Below, piece by piece: positions 8,200 to 15,654 of a stretch of DNA of 64,000 bases. A program made the translations under genes and the position numbers. The notes under the pieces were generated by a model, which was given only the letters and a program-made list of their open reading frames with translations, made no database searches and was not told the DNA's origin. The stretch is from Hydrogenivirga caldilitoris. GTDB lineage: Bacteria > Aquificota > Aquificia > Aquificales > Aquificaceae. The number at the start of each line of letters is the position of its first letter. The first letter of the stretch is position 1. The stretch covers positions 1,426,001 through 1,490,000 of the forward strand of contig NZ_RCCJ01000001.1 in NCBI RefSeq assembly GCF_003664005.1, written 5' to 3'.

Positions 8200-8882
8200 C
8201 GTATCTGGGTAAGCCTTACTATGGTAAACACAATTGTCCCAGTGAATCCAAGCATGCCCAGTAGGAACAGGTATCCTCTGAACTTCTCCGGCAGAGCCAC
8301 CTCACCCCTTGCAATCCTGAGAGCGTTGGCAAACTCAAGTTTATCAAAGGTTACTCCGTACATGTACTTGCGTATTACCATATCTTTATCAAGGAAAACT
8401 ATCAGGTTAGGGTGGACAAAGTCCCTGTTAGGGAGGGTAGCGAATCTGAAGTCTATAGCATCAAGGAGTTTAAAAAGCTGGGTCCTGTCTCTGACGAGGA
8501 CTACCTTCCATCCCTTGTAATTCAGTCCGTGTTTCTCTGCAAAGCTTTTCAAGTCAGGAACCGTATCCTGTGGGTCAAAGGTCAGAGTCAGAATGTAAAA
8601 GTCTTTACCTACCTCTCCGAAGAGCTTTATGACCTTTTTAAGGCTCTCGGTTATTATGGGACATGCGGAGGTACAGTGGGTATAAACGGGACTTATTATT
8701 ACGGGTTTCCCCCTTAGGGAGTATAGGTTAAACTCCGTGCCCTCTGAGTCCACGAGTAAAACGTCGGGGACTCTATTTCCCAGGGTTCTACTTTCATTGG
8801 GAGGTATACCGGTCCCACCTGTCTGGGAGAAGGAAAAAAGAAAGAGAAGAAGGAGGGAGACGAGGGGAGCCAGAAGAGACAT
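8175..8882 (-). CDS. SCO1/SenC/PrrC copper chaperone of the ba3 operon
   Basis: This 235-residue exported thioredoxin-fold protein delivers copper to the CuA or CuB site of cytochrome oxidase. It has an N-terminal hydrophobic signal/anchor, the CxxxC copper motif (YTHCTSACP, Cys70 and Cys74), the distal His (DFVHPNL) and a C-terminal membrane helix (about 203-225). The gene sits 1 bp after the ba3 subunit I gene, so it should serve that oxidase; the aa3 operon has its own paralogue. Confidence 0.92.
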   Translation of the reverse strand: MSLLAPLVSLLLLFLFSFSQTGGTGIPPNESRTLGNRVPDVLLVDSEGTEFNLYSLRGKPVIISPVYTHCTSACPIITESLKKVIKLFGEVGKDFYILTLTFDPQDTVPDLKSFAEKHGLNYKGWKVVLVRDRTQLFKLLDAIDFRFATLPNRDFVHPNLIVFLDKDMVIRKYMYGVTFDKLEFANALRIARGEVALPEKFRGYLFLLGMLGFTGTIVFTIVRLTQIRYRRKAAA

Positions 8883-8883
8883 A

Positions 8884-10632
8884 TCACCTCTCCTCCCTCA
8901 GGGAAAGCTCCTTACTCTCCTTCTGGGTCTGCTGTAGTTGCTTTAGTGGTATGGGATATTGCTCGTTGTAAGCGGGTGAGTTCTGAAAGACACCTCTCTG
9001 GGTAACATCGTAGAGTGGAGGTATGTAGGAGAGAACGGCGAGGAGAACAGCCGCGACGGTCCAGCCTTTAAGGTTGTTCAGCACGGTGGAGGGTCCGTCG
9101 TGATAAGCCTCCGCTATAGGGAACTCAACCGTAGCCTCCCTGACTTTTGGAGCGAGAAGCGTTCCTAAAAAGGCTATAAGGAAGAAGAGAAAACCAATAC
9201 CAAGAAGCACACCGCCCACAACGGAAAGCTGGGCGTAACCTACCCACTCAGGTCTGTAGAGGGGAGAGTCTGGGTTAAGGTAAGTGAGTCCGGCGTTTGT
9301 CCTTCTTGGAAAACCTTCAAGGGCACCCCCAACCATCATAGCGTAGGAGAACATGAACATCCCCTGCATCCAGAAGTAGGGAGCTAAGGCGGCAAGACCC
9401 TTGAACTTTACCTCCGTTCCCCTAAGCTTGGAGACCATGTAGAGGGACATCCCTAAGAAGGCAAGGAGGACTAATCCTCCGACGGTTGTGTGGAAGTGTC
9501 CGGGTACGTAAGCTGTGTTGTGAACGGCTAAATTAAGGTTGTAAGAGGCGTTTACTATCCCTGTAATGCCTCCAAAGAAGAAAAGAACGAGCCCTGCGAA
9601 GAGGTAGGATAAGAGCCACTTATCCCCCTCAAGCCTAAGATAGGGTAGTCTCATCCACCAGTAGAACTTGGAGTTCTTCACAGAAGGGTCTTCAGCCTTT
9701 GCAGAGTATTCAAGGGAGGCAGCAACGGTAAAGGCAGTTATAAGACTTGGAAGGGCAACACAGAAGGTAAAGATGGCGTGGATGAGCTTCCAAGCGTTGG
9801 ATATACCAGGCTCTGTAAACTGGTGGTGGAGTCCAACAGGAAGGGAGAACAGGAGAAAGAGTATAAAGGCAAGCCTCGCAGCCTGGTCAGAGTAAAGTTT
9901 TCCTTTTTCTGAAGCTATCTTTGGAAGCATCGTATAGAGCATCACGTAGGCTGGAAGGAGCCAGAAGTAAACGACAGGATGTCCAAAGAACCAGAAAAGT
10001 GTCCTTGCAAGGAGCGGATTTATCTCATCAACCCAACCCACAGAAAGTGGAAAGAGCTGGAAAAGAATTTCTATAGCAACGGGTACTATCATTATAGTCC
10101 AGAGGGTATGGTTTACGAAGACTCCGAATACCGCAAGGGGTAGCTTTTCTTGTTTTTCCCTCCTCCACGCTATGGCGTTAGGTATCCAGTCAAAGAAAAA
10201 GGGCAACAGCGAACCCACAACAAGAAGAACTGTTCCTATATAGAAAGTCCAGTGCCCTATCAGGGGAGGGTAAAAGGTGTAGAGGAGTGTTGCCTTCTTT
10301 GTGAACATAGCCCAGGCTGCCATTAACGTCCCGCCTACCATGAGTATCCAAGAAAGCCACTGAATCGCCGGTCTCAGAGGTTTCTTCAAAAGATACAGAA
10401 CTACGGCGTTTCCAAAGGCAACGGCAAAGAAAGTGGTGAAGACTATCGCGTTTATAACCCCATGTAAGGTGAGCCCCTGGTAGTAGTCTATCCCCAGGAA
10501 GGAGTCAGCTTTAATTATCCCCGCTCTGTATAGAACCTGCATGACGCCGTGATAAACACCGAAAACAAGGAGGAGAATGGGAAAAACTATCTCACTCAGG
10601 ATTATGAACCTGATGCTACCTTCCACTCTCAT
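8884..10632 (-). CDS. cbaA: Cytochrome oxidase subunit I, ba3 type
   Basis: This 582-residue heme-copper oxidase catalytic subunit reduces oxygen at a heme a3-CuB centre in the membrane. It opens directly with helix I (RFIILSEIVFPILLLVFGVYHG) and shows the heme and CuB histidine regions DYYQGLTLHGVINAIVF, FGHPVVYFWLLPAYVM, LHHQFTEPG and VPGHFHTTVGG. The sequence is unlike the aa3 enzyme in the next operon and fits the B-type (Thermus ba3-like) branch, known for high oxygen affinity. It follows subunit II closely and precedes sco. Confidence 0.93.
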   Translation of the reverse strand: MRVEGSIRFIILSEIVFPILLLVFGVYHGVMQVLYRAGIIKADSFLGIDYYQGLTLHGVINAIVFTTFFAVAFGNAVVLYLLKKPLRPAIQWLSWILMVGGTLMAAWAMFTKKATLLYTFYPPLIGHWTFYIGTVLLVVGSLLPFFFDWIPNAIAWRREKQEKLPLAVFGVFVNHTLWTIMIVPVAIEILFQLFPLSVGWVDEINPLLARTLFWFFGHPVVYFWLLPAYVMLYTMLPKIASEKGKLYSDQAARLAFILFLLFSLPVGLHHQFTEPGISNAWKLIHAIFTFCVALPSLITAFTVAASLEYSAKAEDPSVKNSKFYWWMRLPYLRLEGDKWLLSYLFAGLVLFFFGGITGIVNASYNLNLAVHNTAYVPGHFHTTVGGLVLLAFLGMSLYMVSKLRGTEVKFKGLAALAPYFWMQGMFMFSYAMMVGGALEGFPRRTNAGLTYLNPDSPLYRPEWVGYAQLSVVGGVLLGIGFLFFLIAFLGTLLAPKVREATVEFPIAEAYHDGPSTVLNNLKGWTVAAVLLAVLSYIPPLYDVTQRGVFQNSPAYNEQYPIPLKQLQQTQKESKELSLREER

Positions 10633-10644
10633 CTCACAACCTCC

Positions 10645-11094
10645 TCACTTAACTACTATCTTTCCCTGCATAGCTTGATGACCCACGCCGCAGAATTCGT
10701 GGCAGACAACGTGGTAAACCCCCGGTTTCTCAAACCTGTACCTTGCGTAGTTCACCGTTCCTGGTATTGCCATGAGGTTTACGGTAGTTCCATTCACATG
10801 CATACCGTGAACGACATCGGCGGATGTGAGGTAAAAGTCAACGGTTGAGCCTACTGGAAGCTCTATCTCGGTTTGCCCCTGATTAAAGTCAAAAAACCAC
10901 ATCCTTGCAACAACGTGGAGCTCATACCTATCAGGAGCATGCTGTATCAATCTTCCCTCTTTGAAGGGCTGGACATCCGTTATACAAGTTGGAAGGTCTA
11001 TCTTGAGACCCTTTGCAGCATAAACTATAAGGACGAAGAAGAAGAGGAGTAAAGCTATCGCAATAGTAAGAGCGTTTCTCTCAGCTCTATCCAT
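10645..11094 (-). CDS. cbaB: Cytochrome oxidase subunit II, ba3 type
   Basis: This 149-residue subunit has a single N-terminal membrane helix (about 8-30) and a periplasmic cupredoxin domain holding the dinuclear CuA centre. Ligands are visible in VVCHEFCGVGHQAM and in the upstream His of VHGMHVNGT. Its short one-helix form is typical of ba3 oxidases. The ATG at 11094 is preferred because AGGAGGTG precedes it; a GTG three codons upstream overlaps that site. It probably accepts electrons from cytochrome c. Confidence 0.93.
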   Translation of the reverse strand: MDRAERNALTIAIALLLFFFVLIVYAAKGLKIDLPTCITDVQPFKEGRLIQHAPDRYELHVVARMWFFDFNQGQTEIELPVGSTVDFYLTSADVVHGMHVNGTTVNLMAIPGTVNYARYRFEKPGVYHVVCHEFCGVGHQAMQGKIVVK

Positions 11095-11109
11095 GGCAAA
11101 CACCTCCTA

Positions 11110-11226
11110 TCAGGAAAAAGAAAGGAGCAATAGGTAAACCAGCGCCCAAAGGAAAAGGTAAAAACCCACAAGGAGACCAAAGAAGCTCACGGCTCCAGAT
11201 GGGAAAAACCCTTCTCTGCCTTCCAT
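11110..11226 (-). CDS. cbaD: Tiny single-helix oxidase subunit (subunit IIa-like), 38 residues
   Basis: A 38-codon frame begins at an ATG with AAGGAGG about 8 nt upstream and ends 15 nt before subunit II. The peptide is MEGREGFFPSGAVSFFGL followed by a continuous hydrophobic helix ending LLLLSFS. Thermus ba3 oxidase has a 34-residue single-helix subunit IIa (CbaD), and this gene has the same size, topology and operon. The homology is inferred from those features, since such short sequences diverge quickly. It would be missed by a typical ORF length cutoff. Confidence 0.7.
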   Translation of the reverse strand: MEGREGFFPSGAVSFFGLLVGFYLFLWALVYLLLLSFS

Positions 11227-11342
11227 GACAGAACCTCCTTAAGTTAGTAAGTTATAGCTAACCATCATAATAAAACAGGTGGCTCAAAAATGCAAGTCTT
11301 TATTAAATTGAAATTCTCCTCAGAAAATCCTTATAAATTTAA
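11227..11342. promoter_or_regulatory. Promoter region of the ba3 operon
   Basis: This gap separates the aa3 terminator from the ba3 operon and should hold the ba3 promoter. A 12-bp dyad, GTTA-TAGC-TAAC, lies at 11251-11262 just upstream of the ribosome-binding site and could be an operator or overlap the -10. No clean -35/-10 pair could be assigned. Confidence 0.4.
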
Positions 11343-11346
11343 AAGG

Positions 11347-11363
11347 CGGGGGCAACGCCCCCG
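11347..11363 (-). terminator. Intrinsic terminator of the aa3 oxidase operon
   Basis: Downstream of ctaD on the minus strand a 7-bp stem (CGGGGGC / GCCCCCG) with a 3-nt loop is followed by CCTTTTAAATTT. It separates the aa3 operon from the ba3 operon. Confidence 0.75.
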
Positions 11364-11392
11364 AAAGAACGGCTCAGGAGGTTGCTCAAGTT

Positions 11393-13006
11393 CTAAAAGA
11401 CGGGAGGTGCGCCGTACTTATAAGGGTGGTAATCGGGTTCTACTTTGGGGTGCTCCTCACCGAAGTTATCAACGGGAGCCGGTGAAGGTATCTGCCACTC
11501 AAGGGACTGGGACTGCCACGGGTTGTCGGGAGCCTTCTCTCCTGCGAAGAGCCCCTTGAGTATGCCTATCGTAAAGACGAGCACACCGAGACCGAGGATA
11601 AGCGCACCAACAGTCTGTATATTGTGCAGGGTTACCCATTCGGGTATGGGAGGATAGTCGGGATACCTTCTGGGATTACCGAGCATTCCGACCACCATCT
11701 GGAAGAAGTAGAAGAGGTTTGCACCTATGAAGGTGAGCCAGAAGGATACCTTTCCAAGGTTTTCGGGATACATCTTTCCGGTCATCTTGGGGAACCAGTA
11801 GATTATGGCACCGAAGAGACCAAGCGTCAGAGCCATTCCGAGAACGTAGTGGAAGTGTCCGACGATGAAGAGGGAGTCGGAGATTCCAAGGTCTATGGCG
11901 ACCATGGCGTTGGGTATTCCCGTCAGTCCACCTATGAGGAACATGAATATTCCGCCGAGAGCATAGAGCATTGGAGATCTGAGTATTATAGCTCCACCGT
12001 GAAGGGTCCCTATCCAGTTGAATATCTTTATACCGGTGGGAACCGCAATCAGTATCGTGGTGTAAGACATTATCACCCTTGCCCAATCGGGTACACCGGA
12101 GACGAACATGTGGTGTATCCAGACCTCAAAACTTAGGAGGGTTATCCCCCACACGGCAAATATCATAGACTTGTATCCAAAGAGCGGTCTTCTTGCGAAG
12201 GTGGGGACTATCTCAGAGAAGAAGCCAAATACAGGGAGTATCTGAACATAAACAACGGGATGGGAATAGAACCAGAAAACGTTCTGGTAAAGAAGCGGGT
12301 CTCCTCCCTTAGCGGGATTGTAGAAGTTGGTTCCGAGGTACTTGTCAAGGAGGAGCATCGTAACCGCACCTGCAAGGGAAGGGACACCTACGAGCTGTAT
12401 AACGTTCGCCGCTATCAGACAGTGGACGAACATGTTTGTGTTCCAGAAGTTTATTCCGGGCGCCCTCATCTTTATGTAGGTGGTTATGAAGTTTACCGCG
12501 GTGGCTATGGAGGAAACTCCTACGAGGTGGATTATGAAGACGTAAAGGGCTGTAACTCCAGCATCACCGCTCGCTGAGTAGGGAGGGTAACCAGTCCACA
12601 TCATCTTTATGTGGTTTCCAGGTATAAGCGTTAGTAGAACAAGAACGCTCGCGCCGAAGAAAGCCCACCAGCTCAAAGCGTTGAGTCTGGGGAAGGCAAC
12701 GTCCTTGGCACCTATCATAAGGGGTAGGAGGAAGTTACCGAACCCACCTATGTGGGAGGCTATCGCCCACCACAGGAGAAGGACAGCTCCGTGTCCCGTG
12801 AGCAGGTAGTTGTAAAAGTCCGGCTGAACCAGCTGTATTCCAGGAGAGGTCTGCTCAAACCTTATTATCAGACCAAAGAACCCAGCCACGAGGAAAAATA
12901 TGTAAGCGGTGGACAGGTAAAGGATACCTATCTTCTTGTGGTCCGTAGTGAAGAGCCACTCTTTTAAACTCGCACCGAAGTAAGGGACAGATATGGCCTC
13001 TCTCAT
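11393..13006 (-). CDS. ctaD: Cytochrome c oxidase subunit I, aa3 type
   Basis: This 537-residue A-type heme-copper oxidase subunit carries twelve membrane helices. The low-spin heme His is in YNYLLTGHGAVLLLWW, and the CuB/heme a3 region reads WFYSHPVVYVQILPVFGF (His-Pro-Val-Val-Tyr, the His-Tyr crosslink site), followed by IHHMFVSG and VGHFHYVLGMALT. It reduces oxygen to water and pumps protons. It is the last gene of a ctaE-sco-ctaC-ctaD operon with a terminator after it. The length and motifs are normal for the family. Confidence 0.95.
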   Translation of the reverse strand: MREAISVPYFGASLKEWLFTTDHKKIGILYLSTAYIFFLVAGFFGLIIRFEQTSPGIQLVQPDFYNYLLTGHGAVLLLWWAIASHIGGFGNFLLPLMIGAKDVAFPRLNALSWWAFFGASVLVLLTLIPGNHIKMMWTGYPPYSASGDAGVTALYVFIIHLVGVSSIATAVNFITTYIKMRAPGINFWNTNMFVHCLIAANVIQLVGVPSLAGAVTMLLLDKYLGTNFYNPAKGGDPLLYQNVFWFYSHPVVYVQILPVFGFFSEIVPTFARRPLFGYKSMIFAVWGITLLSFEVWIHHMFVSGVPDWARVIMSYTTILIAVPTGIKIFNWIGTLHGGAIILRSPMLYALGGIFMFLIGGLTGIPNAMVAIDLGISDSLFIVGHFHYVLGMALTLGLFGAIIYWFPKMTGKMYPENLGKVSFWLTFIGANLFYFFQMVVGMLGNPRRYPDYPPIPEWVTLHNIQTVGALILGLGVLVFTIGILKGLFAGEKAPDNPWQSQSLEWQIPSPAPVDNFGEEHPKVEPDYHPYKYGAPPVF

Positions 13007-13018
13007 CTCACAACCTCC

Positions 13019-13732
13019 TTAAAGATTCCCCTTTATCTGATTGGACTTGTTAGCAAGGTTGGTCTCACCTTTTAGCCACAAGGTGAACTGTTCTGGGGGA
13101 ACAACCTTCAGTTTTGTAAACATGTGGGAGTGCCCGGTTCCGCAGAACTCCCTGCAGAATATCCAGTACTCTCCAGGCTTGTTTATCTGGAACCAAAGGT
13201 GGGTTATCCTGCCTGGAACCATATCCTCGGTTATCCTTGCCGGCATAACGTAGAAAGAGTGAATGACGTCAAGGGAAGTGAGGAGTGCTTTAACGGGTTT
13301 GCCTGCAGGGACGACTATCTTCTGGTCATCGGGCACCTCATAACCTGTGGGGTTAAAAGTGGTGACAACGGTCTTTATAGTATTACCTTTCTCATCAAGA
13401 TATTCCGCCTGCCAACCCCACATGAAGCCAGTAACCTTAATGGTCATAGCGTCCGGGGGAGCTGTCCTCTGCTTCTTGAATATAGCGAAGGAGTAGGTTG
13501 CAAGGACGAGGACTATTATAGTGGGAACTATGGTCCACAGAGCTTCAAGTCCCCAGTGTCCGTGTTTCTCATGGTCTCCTATCTCCCTCTCGCCCGGCTT
13601 GAACCTGTACTTCATTATGAAGTACAAACCCGGGACCGCAACCACAACGTAAATAACGACCGCAACCACCAGCCACACGGTTACGGCTTCGTTCCACCAC
13701 TTTGCTGGAAAGGCGAGCACCTGCTCCATCAT
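13019..13732 (-). CDS. ctaC: Cytochrome c oxidase subunit II, aa3 type
   Basis: This 237-residue protein has two membrane helices (about 17-40 and 62-84) and a periplasmic CuA domain. The CuA ligands appear in DVIHSFYVMP and CREFCGTGHSHM, and the aromatic electron-entry patch is WGWQAEY. No CxxCH heme-binding motif is fused to it, unlike caa3 enzymes. Its ATG overlaps the stop of the sco gene (ATGATG run), so translation is coupled. Confidence 0.95.
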   Translation of the reverse strand: MMEQVLAFPAKWWNEAVTVWLVVAVVIYVVVAVPGLYFIMKYRFKPGEREIGDHEKHGHWGLEALWTIVPTIIVLVLATYSFAIFKKQRTAPPDAMTIKVTGFMWGWQAEYLDEKGNTIKTVVTTFNPTGYEVPDDQKIVVPAGKPVKALLTSLDVIHSFYVMPARITEDMVPGRITHLWFQINKPGEYWIFCREFCGTGHSHMFTKLKVVPPEQFTLWLKGETNLANKSNQIKGNL

Positions 13733-14532
13733 TGCACCTCCCTTTTAACTAACTTACTTGATATAAAAGCCAGCATAACCACACTCCCAAGCGCCGCAAA
13801 ACCAACCCCTCCAAAGATTATGGTGGGATTGACAACAAAAGCGCTCCTTGAGGGGTCGTAGGTATAGCAGACCAGGAGCGCAAGGTCAACCACCGAGTTT
13901 GTTGATATCCTTCCGCCCTCAGCTTCAGCCAAGGCTATCCTTACATCCCTTTCGGCGGGGTTTATACCAAACAGATACCTAGTTATCCTCCCATCGGGAG
14001 CAAGGAATACGTAAACGTTAGTATGAACAAAGGTCTTATCCCTTTCGGAGAAGAAAAACCTAAAACCAACACTATTCGTAAGGGTCTCTATATTCTCCTT
14101 GGGGATTAAACCGAAAACCCACTGGGAGGTGAAGGGTCCATGAGACTCTTTAAACTTCTTCAGTGTTTCAAGGTTATCCTTCTCATCAAAGGATAGGACA
14201 AGAACCCTGAAATCCCTATTCAGGAGAGAGTCAGACCTCTTTATAAGCCTGTTTAGGTTGTCTATACGTATAGGGCATGAACCCTCACAGGTATAGTAGG
14301 AGAAAAGGAGTACGGTAGGTTTACCCTTGAGGAGTTCATAAAGTTTGACCCTTTCACCCCTTTCAAGAACAACCTCGGTATTTGACACGTAGTTACCCAG
14401 ATACTTGCTCGTATCTATCTTCAGGAGCTCTGGGTCAAAGAAGTCCTTTCTCAGGGCGTTGTTAGCTCCAACAGCTTCTGCAAATGTCATACATGTGCTC
14501 AGAAGAAGGACAGCAAACAACGCCTTAATCAT
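13729..14532 (-). CDS. SCO1/SenC copper chaperone of the aa3 operon
   Basis: This 267-residue exported copper chaperone probably matures the CuA site of the adjacent subunit II. It has a signal peptide (MIKALFAVLLLSTCMTFAEA), a CxxxC motif (TCEGSCP, Cys82 and Cys86), the distal His (KTFVHTNVYVF) and a C-terminal membrane helix (about 235-255). The start at 14532 forms an ATGA overlap with ctaE; the longer frame reads back into ctaE. It is only distantly similar to the ba3-linked Sco, so the two are probably not a recent duplication. Confidence 0.92.
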   Translation of the reverse strand: MIKALFAVLLLSTCMTFAEAVGANNALRKDFFDPELLKIDTSKYLGNYVSNTEVVLERGERVKLYELLKGKPTVLLFSYYTCEGSCPIRIDNLNRLIKRSDSLLNRDFRVLVLSFDEKDNLETLKKFKESHGPFTSQWVFGLIPKENIETLTNSVGFRFFFSERDKTFVHTNVYVFLAPDGRITRYLFGINPAERDVRIALAEAEGGRISTNSVVDLALLVCYTYDPSRSAFVVNPTIIFGGVGFAALGSVVMLAFISSKLVKREVQ

Positions 14533-15308
14533 ATCGCCGTAGACCCCACGAGGTATGCGGTTCCTGCAACGAGCATCCACATGACATCAACGAAGTGCCA
14601 GTATGCAGACACCGCTGCCATCATTGTCGGCTTATCCTTGTTCATCTTTCCGGTAACAAGCAGCCACATTACGTATATCTGGGATATCAAGCCCACCAAC
14701 ACGTGGGAGGTGTGAAGTCCTGTAAGAGCATAAAAGCCTGTTCCGTAAGCGTTGGCACTTAGAGTAAAGCCCTCGTGCCAGAGGTGCATCCACTCCCTCA
14801 TGTGAAGAACTACGAAGAGCCCGCCGAGTAAAAAGGTTAGGAATGTCCAGGTTAGAGCTTTACCGTTATCTCCCTCTTCCTCAAGGGCAAGCTCAGCCTT
14901 GAATATGGTGAAGCTTGAAGCCCAGAGTATCAAGGTAAGGAATCCTGCCATACCGAGGCTTATCCCCTCGGGAACCCACTCATGCCATTTGTCAGCGTGG
15001 GCGGTCCTTGCTGTCCAGAAAAAGGCAAAGAGGGTTCCGAATATCACTATCTCGGAGAGAATGAAAGTTAAGATACCAAGCCACCCGTATCCCATATCCT
15101 TCTCAACCTGGAAGTGCTCGCTTGCCCAGCCTGCAGCACCCACAAGTATGAGCACAAGTCCGACACCCCCGAGGACAAGCCCTGGCATCTGCATGCCGTA
15201 GTGGAAGAAAAGGGTAAAGGCTATGGGTAACAGAAGTGTCCCTATCCCTATAGGGAAGGGCCAGACACTGGTTTCATGGTGCGGATGATGAACAGCTCCC
15301 TGTGCCAT
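14529..15308 (-). CDS. ctaE: Cytochrome c oxidase subunit III
   Basis: This 259-residue membrane protein has seven predicted helices and stabilises oxygen and proton entry to subunit I. Family motifs include WPFPIGIGTLLLP, FILSEIVIFGTLFAFFW, TGLHTSHVLVGL and YWHFVDVMWMLV. It is the first gene of the aa3 operon, preceded by AGGAGGGATTGAG and a good promoter about 60 bp upstream. Confidence 0.93.
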   Translation of the reverse strand: MAQGAVHHPHHETSVWPFPIGIGTLLLPIAFTLFFHYGMQMPGLVLGGVGLVLILVGAAGWASEHFQVEKDMGYGWLGILTFILSEIVIFGTLFAFFWTARTAHADKWHEWVPEGISLGMAGFLTLILWASSFTIFKAELALEEEGDNGKALTWTFLTFLLGGLFVVLHMREWMHLWHEGFTLSANAYGTGFYALTGLHTSHVLVGLISQIYVMWLLVTGKMNKDKPTMMAAVSAYWHFVDVMWMLVAGTAYLVGSTAI

Positions 15309-15367
15309 CTCAATCCCTCCTTAGGAAAAAGCTTCCGCTCAATAATGAGCTAAATCAGCTGAGGTAT

Positions 15368-15396
15368 ATCATATAACTCTCCCACACCCTTTGCAA
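15368..15396 (-). promoter_or_regulatory. Promoter of the aa3 oxidase operon
   Basis: On the minus strand TTGCAA (15391-15396) and TATGAT (15368-15373) are separated by 17 bp, a good housekeeping-sigma promoter, about 60 bp upstream of the ctaE start. Confidence 0.65.
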
Positions 15397-15471
15397 GATT
15401 TTTAAATCAAAAAGTGAGCTGTATGTCATTTATTCCGAGCCTTTAATAATAATGGTTTAAGCTCTTTATTG

Positions 15472-15487
15472 GTTAGTATGTTCTAAC
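15472..15487. promoter_or_regulatory. Dyad GTTAG-N6-CTAAC with core TGTTCTAACA
   Basis: A 5-bp inverted repeat with a 6-nt spacer lies mid-gap. Its right half contains TGTTCTAACA, a decamer that is also found upstream of the yeeE transporter gene near 47755-47764. A shared operator is possible. Confidence 0.35.
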
Positions 15488-15583
15488 AATCCTAAACATA
15501 TTAAACCATAAGTTATTTATAATTCGTTAAGTTTATGCCATAAAGCCTGAAGCCTCATGTCAACCAGAAAACACAACTAAAGA

Positions 15584-15614
15584 GTTTACAACTAAGTAAA
15601 CCCGAATTTATAAT
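15584..15614 (+). promoter_or_regulatory. sqr promoter with overlapping operator dyad
   Basis: TTTACA (15585-15590) and TATAAT (15609-15614) are spaced by 18 bp. A perfect dyad GTTTAC-N6-GTAAAC (15584-15601) covers the -35 box, placed to act as a repressor site. The TetR gene after sqr is a candidate regulator. Confidence 0.6.
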
Positions 15615-15654
15615 AAAGTTAGCGCTTACTAATAGTGGAAAGGAGGTGAAAGAT

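Larger units (their letters stand above)
15309..15654. promoter_or_regulatory. 346-bp AT-rich divergent regulatory gap between ctaE and sqr
   Basis: This is the only long non-coding stretch in the window. It holds the ctaE promoter on the minus strand, the sqr promoter and operator on the plus strand, a GCTCA-ATAA-TGAGC hairpin at 15338-15351 in the ctaE leader, and a GTTAG-N6-CTAAC dyad at 15472-15487. No credible coding frame was seen. Confidence 0.75.
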
